Assembly: GCF_900109775.1 (NCBI RefSeq)
Contig: NZ_FOAX01000001.1
Location: 248,001 to 312,000, forward strand
DNA from: Pseudoxanthomonas sp. GM95
GTDB taxonomy: Bacteria; Pseudomonadota; Gammaproteobacteria; Xanthomonadales; Xanthomonadaceae
Length of the DNA: 64,000 bases
Direction of reading: 5' to 3'
In this document: positions 36,028 to 43,456 of the stretch, one piece after another
Layout: each line of letters starts with the position of its first letter
Position numbering within the stretch: the stretch's first letter is position 1
Notes under the pieces: generated by a model
The model's database searches: none
Seen by the model: only the letters and a program-made list of their open reading frames with translations
Told to the model about the DNA's origin: nothing
Position numbers and translations under genes: made by a program

Positions 36028-36256
36028 CGCCTGCTGTTGCCAGCCCCACGCCGGCATCCCGACAGCCCTTGCCGCGCCCGCCTGCACCCGTTCCCGCGCG
36101 CGCTGCTTCTATAGGCAGGCCGCTGCAGCGCCAAAATCAGATCGCCGCCAGCGGCCTGCAAGCGTGATCCAGCAAGGCTTTCGCCAAAAAACCGGCGCCG
36201 GTGTTTGCCAGAAGAAGCATTTCGGCAAAGCGGCAATCGTTCACCGCCCTGCGCCG

Positions 36257-36294
36257 GACCCTCACCCCAACCCCTCTCCCGAGGGGAGAGGGGC
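36257..36294. repeat. Short palindrome, copy D (flgB-flgA intergenic)
   Basis: A 10-bp perfect stem CCCCTCTCCC/GGGAGAGGGG (36271-36280 with 36284-36293) preceded by CCCTCACCCCAA. The word content matches the arms of the palindromes beside the DUF559 gene and downstream of flgE, so it looks like a solo half-element. The surrounding flgB-flgA gap (701 bases) otherwise holds the two divergent sigma-54 promoters and the larger repeat described next. Confidence 0.6.
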
Positions 36295-36420
36295 TCAAGC
36301 GTTGCTTCCCGTTTGCTGCCGTTGCACACGCTCGCCTTGGCTTCTGTTTGGGCTCTGCTGTGCCTGGCCTGGCCTGGCTTCGCTTGGCTTTGGCTCTTCG
36401 CATTTGATCCACCGAGCCGT

Positions 36421-36632
36421 AAAGCGAGCCGAGCACCGCAGGCTGAATTGGCCGAAGAGGCGCGGGTGTCTGAGCGAAGCGAGTTCCCGCGCCGTGCCAT
36501 TTCAGGCGAGGAGCACAGGGCACCGATGCGGCTTCACCGCATCGGCTCGCGTCCCGGCGAAGACGGTTTTGCCTACTTTTGCCAAGGCAAAAGTAGGACG
36601 CGCCAAAGGCGCGGAAGCCTTTGCTTTCAACG
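36421..36632. repeat. About 210-bp dispersed repeat, left copy (upstream of flgA)
   Basis: This segment recurs, inverted, at 38955-39161. Shared blocks in order include AAAGCGAGCCGAGCACCGCAG, GGCCGAAGAGGCG, TGAGCGAAGCGAG, CGAGGAGCACAGGGCACCGA, a CACCGATGC...GCATCGG hairpin, and a perfect 11-bp hairpin CTACTTTTGCC/GGCAAAAGTAG (36573-36596). It ends with TTTGCTTTCAA about 20 bases before the flgA promoter. It looks like a family-specific intergenic repeat rather than coding DNA. Confidence 0.8.
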
Positions 36633-36651
36633 CAGGCCAAAGCGAGCGCTG

Positions 36652-36666
36652 GGGCACAAGACTTGC
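36652..36666 (+). promoter_or_regulatory. Sigma-54-type promoter for flgA
   Basis: Plus strand GGGCACA-AGAC-TTGC (followed by A), with GG-N10-GC intact. The start predicted 12 bases after the -12 cytosine is about 36678, one base before the flgA ATG, so the mRNA would be leaderless, as also predicted for flgF. Confidence 0.72.
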
Positions 36667-36678
36667 AAAACCCCAACC

Positions 36679-37350
36679 ATGAAACGCCCAACCCTCCAAC
36701 GCGTCCTATTGCTCGCGGCCCTGGCGACCTGCAAGGCTCAGGCCGCCACCACCGGCCTGCAGCCGCTGGACAGCGTCCGCGCTGCCGCGCTCCAGGCCGT
36801 CGGCGGTCCCCAGGCGCAAGGCGAGGCCCGGTTGGATTCCAGCCTGCGCCTGCCCGCCTGCGGCCAGCCGCTGCAGGCAGTGGCTTCGGGCACGCGCATG
36901 GCCCAGGTCCGCTGCGACGACGCGCCGGGCTGGAAGATCTTCGTCCCGGTCACCGTGCGTCGCGAGGCCGACGTGGTCGTGGTCGGCGCGCCGCTGCGCC
37001 CGGGCCAGCCGCTGTCCGACGCCCAGCTGCTGGTCCAGCGCCGCGATCTGGGCACCACCGAGGGCGCAACCTTCAGCGATCCGGCCCAGCTGGCCGGCAG
37101 CGTCACCCGCCGCGCCCTGAGCGCGGGCGACGTGGTCACCGCCGCCGACCTGCAGGAGGGCGAACCCCTGAAGCGCGGCGACCCGGTGGTGCTGGTCTCG
37201 CGCGTGGGTGGGGCCGAGATCCGCATGCCCGGCGTGGCCCTGGGCAACGCCCAGGTCGGCCAGCGCGTGGCGGTACAGAACAGTTCCTCCAACAAGGTCA
37301 TCCGCGGCAAGGTCTCGGCCGAACCGGGGGTGGTCGAGGTCGTCCAGTGA
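36679..37350 (+). CDS. flgA: FlgA, P-ring assembly chaperone
   Basis: FlgA is a periplasmic chaperone for FlgI. The 223-residue precursor has a signal peptide (MKRPTLQRVLLLAALATC up to KAQA, residues 1-22). The SAF-type FlgA core includes DSSLRLPACGQPLQAVASG, ALSAGDVVTAADLQEGEPLK and RGDPVVLVSRVGGAEIRMPG, ending in KVSAEPGVVEVVQ. The ATG at 36679 was chosen because it opens on the signal peptide; upstream frame lies in the repeat. It is divergent from flgBCDE, the usual layout. Confidence 0.95.
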   Translation: MKRPTLQRVLLLAALATCKAQAATTGLQPLDSVRAAALQAVGGPQAQGEARLDSSLRLPACGQPLQAVASGTRMAQVRCDDAPGWKIFVPVTVRREADVVVVGAPLRPGQPLSDAQLLVQRRDLGTTEGATFSDPAQLAGSVTRRALSAGDVVTAADLQEGEPLKRGDPVVLVSRVGGAEIRMPGVALGNAQVGQRVAVQNSSSNKVIRGKVSAEPGVVEVVQ

Positions 37351-37388
37351 AGCTGAACGGCCGGCTGACAAAAAATGTCACCTGCCCC

Positions 37389-37415
37389 TCAAGTTCCCTG
37401 CGGACCCGCCGTTAC
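37389..37415 (+). promoter_or_regulatory. FliA (sigma-28) promoter for flgM
   Basis: Plus strand TCAAGTTC-N11-GCCGTTAC, matching the sigma-28 consensus TAAAGTTT-N11-GCCGATAA with correct spacing. It sits between flgA and flgM, so FlgM would be made both from the flgA transcript and from its own FliA-dependent start, the classic feedback arrangement. Confidence 0.82.
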
Positions 37416-37447
37416 CGGGTTCGACAAAAGAACTTTGGGAGTGCCCC

Positions 37448-37759
37448 ATGAGCTACAAGATCGACGGGCTGACGCCTGCCACGCGTGCGGCGGATGTCGC
37501 TGCGACCGTGGCCGCCAGCCGCACCGGTGGCGCCCGCAATGAACCCATCTCGGCTGCGGCCGAGCCAGACCGCCTCAGCCTGACCGGCGACGCCGAAGGA
37601 CTCAAAGCCATGGGACGCGAACTCGGTGCCGCTCCGGCGGGGATCGACATGGGCCGTGTAAACGCGCTCAAGGCCGCCATCGCCGATGGCAGCTACAAGA
37701 TCGACGCGCAGGCCATCGCCTCGCGCATGCTGGACCTGGACCGCGAACTGGGACGCTGA
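37448..37759 (+). CDS. flgM: FlgM, anti-sigma-28 factor
   Basis: FlgM holds FliA inactive until the hook is complete and FlgM is exported. The 103-residue product has a disordered N-terminal half and a C-terminal FliA-binding helix region (RVNALKAAIADGSYKIDAQA, then IASRMLDLDREL) that is the clear FlgM signature. A GGGAG ribosome site precedes the ATG. fliA itself is not in this window. Confidence 0.95.
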   Translation: MSYKIDGLTPATRAADVAATVAASRTGGARNEPISAAAEPDRLSLTGDAEGLKAMGRELGAAPAGIDMGRVNALKAAIADGSYKIDAQAIASRMLDLDRELGR

Positions 37760-37760
37760 C

Positions 37761-38108
37761 ATGAGCCTTTCCAACACCGACGCAAGCCCGCTGGGCGCGC
37801 TGGAGCAGGCGCTGCAGGAAGAGCGCCGCGCCCTACTGGACAACGACGTGCTGGCGCTGCTGGCCTCCACCGAAGCCAAGGTGCGCGCCCTGCGCCAGGC
37901 CGAAGCCGCCCCGCCGGACCATTCGGCTGCCGAGCGCGTCAACGCCCTGCGCCAGCTCAACCAGGCCAACGGCATCCTGCTGGCGCGTCGTCGCCGCGAA
38001 GTGGACTGGGCGCTGCGCCATCTGGGCCGCGTCGAATCGACCGGCACGTACAATGCTGCGGGCCTGGCCGGCACGCGCGCACAGGGGCGCAGCCTCGCCG
38101 TCGTGTAA
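37761..38108 (+). CDS. flgN: FlgN-like flagellar export chaperone
   Basis: FlgN is the chaperone for FlgK and FlgL. The 115-residue product is helical and charged (ALEQALQEERRALLDNDVLA, RQLNQANGILLARRRREVDW), with a C terminus containing TYNAAGLAGT, typical of FlgN proteins. It starts one base after the flgM stop. Similarity in this family is low; position and the RQLNQANG-type helix carry the call. Confidence 0.88.
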   Translation: MSLSNTDASPLGALEQALQEERRALLDNDVLALLASTEAKVRALRQAEAAPPDHSAAERVNALRQLNQANGILLARRRREVDWALRHLGRVESTGTYNAAGLAGTRAQGRSLAVV

Positions 38109-38159
38109 CACCCATCCGTGGTGGCCAGGCACACCCTCGCCCCACGGAGTTGTCCCTCG

Positions 38160-38891
38160 ATGAAGCGCCTCCTGCTGTCCGTCCTGTGCACTGCCGCCCT
38201 GGCCGGCTGCACCGACCACGAAGCCGAACAACGTCAGCAGGCCGCCGCCCTGGCCGCCCAACAGCAGCAGGCGTCGGAAAAACTCGCCGCCCAGTTCGAC
38301 GAGGCCTACACCGCCCAGAACTGGGACCTGGCCCGCGCCCACGGCAGCGCCCTGATCGACCAGTACCCCGACACGCCGGCGGCGCAGAAGATCAAGCCGC
38401 AGTACGACGACGCCAAGGTCAAATCCGACACCGCGCGCGAAGATCGCCGCCTGGCCGGCCTGTGGAACTACAACCAGGTGATGATCGGCAAGGGCGCACA
38501 GGTCTCGGCCTCGATCATGAGCCACCTGCCATTGGACACCGACGGCAGCGGCAAGAAGCAGGACGTGCAGCTGGTCTTCCGCGACCACCCCGAGTGGAAG
38601 CAGAGTTCCTACCTGGTGCTCAAGGCCGGCGATTTCCCCTGCCTGAAGGGCTGCAAGGTCAAGGTGACCGTCGACGACGGCAAGCCCAAGGCGATGGATG
38701 CCTGGCGTCCGGACACCGATGAGGCCATCGCGATGTTCATCACCGACTACAAGGGCCTGTGGAAGTTGGCCGCGCATGCCAAGACCTTGAAGATCGAATT
38801 TCCGGTGAAGTCCGGTGGGACGCAGACGGCGGAGTTCGAGACCGGTGGGTTGGATGTGGCGCAGATGCCGGGATGGGATGCAGGGAAGTGA
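38160..38891 (+). CDS. Putative lipoprotein of unknown function
   Basis: A 243-residue protein with a lipoprotein signal (MKRLLLSVLCTAALAGC, lipidation Cys17). A Gln/Ala-rich helical segment (EAEQRQQAAALAAQQQQASE) and a TPR-like stretch (DEAYTAQNWDLARAHGSALI) follow, and a C-terminal beta-rich region contains GDFPCLKGCKVKVTVDDGKP. I do not recognise a family. The ATG has GGAG about 9 bases upstream. It follows flgN after 51 bases and may be co-transcribed, but has no known flagellar role. It lies just inside the right copy of the inverted repeat. Confidence 0.8.
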   Translation: MKRLLLSVLCTAALAGCTDHEAEQRQQAAALAAQQQQASEKLAAQFDEAYTAQNWDLARAHGSALIDQYPDTPAAQKIKPQYDDAKVKSDTAREDRRLAGLWNYNQVMIGKGAQVSASIMSHLPLDTDGSGKKQDVQLVFRDHPEWKQSSYLVLKAGDFPCLKGCKVKVTVDDGKPKAMDAWRPDTDEAIAMFITDYKGLWKLAAHAKTLKIEFPVKSGGTQTAEFETGGLDVAQMPGWDAGK

Positions 38892-38954
38892 TCGTTTTGC
38901 TTCTCTTCTGATTGCTCGACTACGCGAGCTGCCAGGCGGCGTTCGAATCAAAGG

Positions 38955-39161
38955 CCTTTAAAGCAAAGCTTTCACGCTGCTTCGCAGCGCGCCTTCCTTT
39001 TGTCTTGGCAAAAGGAAGCAAAACCGCCAGCGCCTGACACTCGCCGATGCTTCGCATCGGTGCCCTGTGCTCCTCGTCTGATCGGGCACGGCGCCCAAAC
39101 TCGCTTCGCTCAAACAGGGCGCCTCTTCGGCCCGATCAGCCTGCGGTGCTCGGCTCGCTTT
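38955..39161. repeat. About 210-bp dispersed repeat, right copy (inverted)
   Basis: This is the inverted counterpart of 36421-36632, with the same ordered blocks on the opposite strand. Its CTTCCTTTTG/CAAAAGGAAG hairpin (38993-39018) matches the left copy in shape but not in sequence, meaning the stem has changed with compensating bases. The two copies bracket flgA, flgM, flgN and the lipoprotein gene. Confidence 0.8.
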
Positions 39162-39234
39162 GAAGGCGCTGAAGATCAAGAGCGGAGCAACAGCAAAAGC
39201 AAAATCGGCACCGCGCGCGGTGCTGCTCTTGCTT

Positions 39235-39510
39235 GCGCTTTGAAATCTCCGTGAGGCGCGGCGAAGGGGCGAGGCAAAGACCCGTAGGGCGACGTGCATG
39301 GATGCACGTCGTTTTTGGAAGGGACAAGGATGTCCCTTCCAAAAATCCCTCGCCCCGTAGCGAACCTGCGAAGCGGGCGTGCCGCCCGGAGTGTGTTGAC
39401 CAGACATGCGTCTGTGGAAAAGCGCTTCTTTGCCTAGCTTTCTTTGCACAAGCAAAGAAAGTAGGTCGGGCGGCGAAGCCGCACGAAAGCTCTGCTTTCA
39501 AAAGCTAAAG
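39235..39510. repeat. Stem-loop-rich intergenic element
   Basis: The remainder of the 651-base gap between the lipoprotein gene and the acyl-CoA synthetase gene. It contains three perfect hairpins: GACGTGCAT/ATGCACGTC (39291-39310), a 15-bp stem TTTTTGGAAGGGACA/TGTCCCTTCCAAAAA (39312-39345), and CTTTCTTTGC/GCAAAGAAAG (39438-39461). The last, followed by GTAGGTCGGGCGGCGAAGCC, mirrors the layout at the end of the 210-bp repeat. Short frames cross it but none looks like a protein. Confidence 0.7.
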
Positions 39511-39542
39511 TGCGAACTTGCAGCGCACTGCAAGCGGAAAAG

Positions 39543-41033
39543 CTAGGCCGCCTTTGGCGCCACCTCAAACCTCCGCTGCAACGCCCGCCGATCCACCTTT
39601 CCCACGCCATTGACCGGCAAGGTCTTCAGGAAATGGATCTCCTGCGGCACATACGTCCGCGCCAGCTTCTGCCGGATCAGGCCCTGCAGCGCGTCGGCAT
39701 CGACCGCAGGCGCGGACGGGTCCAGCACCACGAACGCCACCGGCACTTCGCCCAGGTCGTGGTGCGGCAGGCCGACCACGCAGCATTCGGCGACCGACGC
39801 ATGGCGGCTCAACTCGGCCTCGATCAGCGCGGGCGAGATGTTCTCGCCACCGCGGATGATCACGTCCTTGATGCGGCCGGTGATCGACAGATAACCGTCT
39901 TCATCGAAGCGGCCCAGGTCGCCGGTGAGCAGCCAGCCGCGTTCGATCGGCTGGGCGGCATCGGTGCCGATGTAGCCCAGCATCAGCGCCTCGCCGCCGA
40001 TGCGGATCTCGCCTTCGCCGCGATCAACGACCTCATCGGTGCCGGGCTTGAACAGCTTGACCACCTGGCCTTCCAGCACGGTGCCGATACTGCCGATGCG
40101 GCGCGCACCCGGCGGATTCATCGTGGAGGTGCAGGTGGCTTCGGATAGGCCGTAAGACACCAGCAGCTGCACGCCGAAGGCTTCCTCGATCTGTACCTGC
40201 AACGCGGGCGTGATCGGCGCCGAACCGCAGCGCAGGAAACGCAACGAGGGGAAGCGCTCGCCTTCCTTCAAAAACGGCAGCATGCGTGCATACATCGTCG
40301 GCACGCCGGTGAGGTAGGTCGGCGCGTAATCGCGCAGCTGCTGCACGCAGTCTTCGGCGCGGAAGCGCTCGATCAGCACCACCTGCGCGCCGCACAGGAA
40401 CGGTGCGATCAACTGGTTGTTGACGCCGTTGGTGTGGTGGACCGGCATGGCATGCAGCAGGCGATCGTCCGGGGTGATCTGCGTGTGCGCGATCACGCCG
40501 CTGGCGTTGCTGTCCAGGCCGCGATGCGGCTGCAGCACGCCCTTGGATTTTCCGGTGCTGCCGCTGGTGAACAGGATCTGCGCGCGGTCGTCCGGGCTCA
40601 GGCCGTCATCGATCCAGCTGCCGTCGCCGGAAAGCGCCTCGAGTGCGATCACCTGCAGGCCCGGCACCAGCGCCTGCAGCTGCGCGCCGGCCTCGGCGTC
40701 TTCCACCACCAGGCGCAACATGCCCACGGCCAGCATGCGCTCGGCCGCGGCGTCGAGGGCCAGGCCCGGTTCCATGAAGCCGGGGCAGCCGCCGGCCTGC
40801 ATCAGGCCGAAGAACGCGGCGATGGCCTCGGGCGTCTTGCGCGTGACCAGGCCGACCAGTTCGCCGCGCTGCAAGCCGTGGTCATGCGCGGCGGCCGCGG
40901 CGGCATCGATATCGCGTGCAAGCTGCGCGTAGGACACCTCGCCGAACGGGCCGATCAAGGCGGTGTGGCCTGCGGCCGCGTGGGCCTGCAGCGCGCTGCG
41001 CAGGCGATGGCTGATGGATTGGACTGTCGACAC
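39543..41033 (-). CDS. Acyl-CoA synthetase (AMP-forming, class I adenylate-forming)
   Basis: A 496-residue acid-CoA ligase that would activate a carboxylic acid as its adenylate and then thioester. The P-loop-like motif LFTSGSTGKSKGV is at 154-166. Further motifs are YGLSEATCTSTMNP (A5 region), GWLLTGDLGRFDEDGYLSIT and GRIKDVIIRGGENISP (A7-A8), and the catalytic-lysine region LPVNGVGKVDRRAL near the C terminus. It is the last gene of the minus-strand operon, 122 bases after the CoA-transferase B-subunit gene. The substrate cannot be told from sequence; neighbours suggest a small polar carboxylate. Confidence 0.93.
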   Translation of the reverse strand: MSTVQSISHRLRSALQAHAAAGHTALIGPFGEVSYAQLARDIDAAAAAAHDHGLQRGELVGLVTRKTPEAIAAFFGLMQAGGCPGFMEPGLALDAAAERMLAVGMLRLVVEDAEAGAQLQALVPGLQVIALEALSGDGSWIDDGLSPDDRAQILFTSGSTGKSKGVLQPHRGLDSNASGVIAHTQITPDDRLLHAMPVHHTNGVNNQLIAPFLCGAQVVLIERFRAEDCVQQLRDYAPTYLTGVPTMYARMLPFLKEGERFPSLRFLRCGSAPITPALQVQIEEAFGVQLLVSYGLSEATCTSTMNPPGARRIGSIGTVLEGQVVKLFKPGTDEVVDRGEGEIRIGGEALMLGYIGTDAAQPIERGWLLTGDLGRFDEDGYLSITGRIKDVIIRGGENISPALIEAELSRHASVAECCVVGLPHHDLGEVPVAFVVLDPSAPAVDADALQGLIRQKLARTYVPQEIHFLKTLPVNGVGKVDRRALQRRFEVAPKAA

Positions 41034-41155
41034 GGCGACTCCTGAGCGTGAAGCGTGGAGGACGAGATGGCGGCGTGGGGTCCGTCAGGGAAGGTGCCGG
41101 CTTAGGACGCGCCGGCATGTGCTCATGCCCGCAGGTGCGGGCACGGGCGCTTGAC

Positions 41156-41890
41156 TCAATGCAGCTTGACCTTGGCATCGCGCTCGAACTGACCGGTTGG
41201 GTCGAGCGAACGCAGTGCATCGATTTCTTCCTGCGTGGGCAGTGGCGTGGGCGTGGCGCCGGTCGCGTCGAAGTCGAAACCGGTGCGCGCCTTCACTTCT
41301 TCCAGCGTCACCTCGGGATGCCAGGACGCCAGCGCCAGTTTGTCGTCGCGCTTGATGAACACTGCGATCGGCGTGACCACGCCGGCCAGTCCGCCGGCGG
41401 CAGTGACGAAGTCCAGCTTCTCCACCAGCGTGCGCGTGGAGTGCTCGGTGCGCCAGGTGCAGGCGCGGCGTGCGGTCGGCAGCATCACCGCGCCGCCACC
41501 GCCGCCGGGCAGGCGCACCTTCGGTGCATGCCAGTCGCCGATCGACGAGACGTTGGTGCGACCCAGTCCGTCGATCTGCGCCGCGCCGAGGAAGCACAGG
41601 TCCATTCGCCCGCGCGTGCACAGGTCATAGAAATCCTCGTTGGCGAAGATCGCGGTCGAGCGCTCGGCCAGCACCGGATCGGAGCTGGAAATCGGGATCA
41701 TCGACGGCTGCGGATCGACGCCGCCGGCCACATTGATGAAGGTGAACTCGAAATCGTAGGCGCGCTTGGCCATCAGGCAGGCCAGCATCGGCAGCGTCGA
41801 GTTGACGCCGCTGAAGGTCACCTCCTGCGGGCGCACGAAGCGCGCCAGGTTGGTGACGATGTACGAGAACCCGGACCAGGACTCAGACAT
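41156..41890 (-). CDS. Family I CoA-transferase/IpdB-like beta subunit
   Basis: A 244-residue protein of the glutaconate-CoA-transferase B/IpdB type (Pfam CoA_trans fold), starting MSESWSGFSYIVTNLARFVR. It includes LCFLGAAQIDGLGRTNVSSI and a Gly-rich block LPGGGGGAVMLPTARRACTW. Where ordinary family I transferases carry the catalytic Glu in an E-[NSP]-G context, this subunit reads INVAGGVDPQPSMIPISSSD with no Glu. IpdAB-type enzymes, which hydrolyse a cyclic ketone CoA ester instead of transferring CoA, belong to the same fold. The ATG lies inside the end of the alpha-subunit gene. Confidence 0.85.
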   Translation of the reverse strand: MSESWSGFSYIVTNLARFVRPQEVTFSGVNSTLPMLACLMAKRAYDFEFTFINVAGGVDPQPSMIPISSSDPVLAERSTAIFANEDFYDLCTRGRMDLCFLGAAQIDGLGRTNVSSIGDWHAPKVRLPGGGGGAVMLPTARRACTWRTEHSTRTLVEKLDFVTAAGGLAGVVTPIAVFIKRDDKLALASWHPEVTLEEVKARTGFDFDATGATPTPLPTQEEIDALRSLDPTGQFERDAKVKLH

Positions 41891-42719
41891 GGGCGGCCTC
41901 CGTTTCGCGGGCTTCGGGCGCGGCATCCAGATGTGCGTCGAGCACACCGGGCGCGTCCTCCAGGTACGCGGTGACCGCGGGGTAATCCACTTCGTACTCG
42001 GGCCAGCACGAGCCCGGCCACGCGCCACCGGGCACGATGGCGTAGGCGGTGGTCATGAAGTGCGGCACCAGGGTGAGTTCGGGCTGGGTGCGGAAACTTT
42101 CCTCGCTGGCCACACGCTCGGCGACCACGATCACCTTGTCGGCGGCGCGGGTCATGATGCGATCCCAGTGCGAGGTGCCATAGACGCGCACGTCGCCGTC
42201 GGGGCTGACCTCATTGACGTGCAGCACGGCGAAGTCCGGCTTGATCGCGGGGATCACGTAGGTCGGCTCGCCCTGGCCGTAGGGATCGTCGAGCGCCTTC
42301 CAGCCGTTGAGTTCCACCAATGCAGAACCGTGTACGCCACCGACGGGCTGGAACGGCACGCCGAACGCAGAGGCACGCAGGCCAGCGGTCAGCGTGGCGC
42401 ATGCGTGTTCTTCCAGTTCGATCTGTTGCTGTTCGACCGCCTTGCGATACCACGGCGCCAGGCCGAAGTTGCCTTCCATCGCCACGATCCCGGCGCGGGT
42501 GCGACGCACCGCGCCGGCGCGGCACAGCAGGTCGATGTCGTAGCCGGGCGACTGCTTGATAATTTCCAGATCCTTGCGGCCCTGGCGGATCAGCTCGCGC
42601 ACCAGCGCGAACGGCCCGCGATGCAGGAAGCTGCCGCCCAGCGCCAGCGAGGCGCCATCGGGCACGAGGGCGGCCAGATCACTGATCGACAACTGCTTCT
42701 TTGAGGTGGTGGTGCTCAT
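41883..42719 (-). CDS. Family I CoA-transferase/IpdA-like alpha subunit
   Basis: A 278-residue partner of the preceding subunit, similar to glutaconate CoA-transferase A and IpdA. It shows DGASLALGGSFLHRGPFALV, SPGYDIDLLCRAGAVRRTRA, HACATLTAGLRASAFGVPFQ, PVGGVHGSALVELNG and RAADKVIVVAERVASEESFR. The C-terminal stretch ends in a 25-residue Ala/Glu-rich tail. The ATG overlaps the crotonase-gene stop (ATGA). Whether the pair transfers CoA or hydrolyses a C-C bond is open; the B-subunit motif favours the second, by inference. Confidence 0.85.
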   Translation of the reverse strand: MSTTTSKKQLSISDLAALVPDGASLALGGSFLHRGPFALVRELIRQGRKDLEIIKQSPGYDIDLLCRAGAVRRTRAGIVAMEGNFGLAPWYRKAVEQQQIELEEHACATLTAGLRASAFGVPFQPVGGVHGSALVELNGWKALDDPYGQGEPTYVIPAIKPDFAVLHVNEVSPDGDVRVYGTSHWDRIMTRAADKVIVVAERVASEESFRTQPELTLVPHFMTTAYAIVPGGAWPGSCWPEYEVDYPAVTAYLEDAPGVLDAHLDAAPEARETEAAHV

Positions 42720-43456
42720 GCGCGAGCTCCTTCGCGATAGCGGCGGATGCGTTCGTGGATGCCGGGCACCGCGGCCGAAGCGACCAGCGCGGCCATGTCG
42801 GCGTCGCGCGTGTCGGCCAGCAGGGCGCTGTCCAGGCGACGCCAGGCATCGCCGCTCAGGCGCGGCAAGGTGGTGGTTTGCAGTTGTTCCAGCAGGGCAG
42901 GCCAAGTGTCGGTCTCGGCAATCTGCGTGAGGAAGCCGTCGTGCACGGCGGTGGCCGCATCGAAGGTCATGCCATCGCCCAGCACGCTGCGTGCGCGCAC
43001 TGCGCCGACGCGCGCGGCATAGCGGCGCGTGCCCAGCACCAGGCCGAAGCCCAGGCCCGGCATCATGAAGCTGGCATCGGCACTGGCGATGCGACGATCG
43101 CAGCTGCAGATCAGGTCCACGCCGGCGCCGAAGTTGCGGCCATGCACCAACGCCACGGTTTCGAACGGTGCGTGCGCCACAGCCTGCAGCAGCTGCTCGA
43201 TGTGCACGAAGCGCAGCAACAGGTCGCCCTCGGAGGCTTCGGCGTAATCGGACAGGTCGAAGCCCGCGCAGAAATTCTTGCCTTCGCCGCGCAGTACCAG
43301 CAGCTCGGTGCCGTCGTGATATGCCGCCTGTACGGCGCCCAGCAGCGCATCGACCAGCGACGGCGACAGCGCATTGCGCTTGTCGGCGCGATCCAGCGTG
43401 AGCGTCAGCGTCGTGCCGGCGCGCTCAACGCGCAGCTCCTTCACCTGATCAAGCAT
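42716..43456 (-). CDS. Enoyl-CoA hydratase/isomerase (crotonase) family protein, divergent active site
   Basis: A 246-residue crotonase-fold protein. The oxyanion-hole segments are present (GKNFCAGFDLSDYAE and GRNFGAGVDLICSCDRRIAS). The two catalytic Glu of true hydratases are not conserved: the GGGCEL-type Glu is Asp (GAGVDL), and the PE-type Glu is Gly (FMMPGLGFGL). It may therefore catalyse another crotonase-family reaction such as isomerisation, decarboxylation or ring cleavage. The start at 43456 overlaps the CaiB-gene stop by eight bases; upstream frame belongs to that gene. Confidence 0.85.
   Translation of the reverse strand: MLDQVKELRVERAGTTLTLTLDRADKRNALSPSLVDALLGAVQAAYHDGTELLVLRGEGKNFCAGFDLSDYAEASEGDLLLRFVHIEQLLQAVAHAPFETVALVHGRNFGAGVDLICSCDRRIASADASFMMPGLGFGLVLGTRRYAARVGAVRARSVLGDGMTFDAATAVHDGFLTQIAETDTWPALLEQLQTTTLPRLSGDAWRRLDSALLADTRDADMAALVASAAVPGIHERIRRYREGARA

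Noticed and set aside
36421-36678. Longer flgA reading frame extending upstream to about 36205
   Set aside because: The extension runs through the dispersed repeat and hairpins; the signal peptide at 36679 marks the real start.
39000-39510. Several 60-165-codon frames in the gap before the acyl-CoA synthetase gene
   Set aside because: They cross structured repeats present elsewhere in both orientations and show no protein-like conservation.
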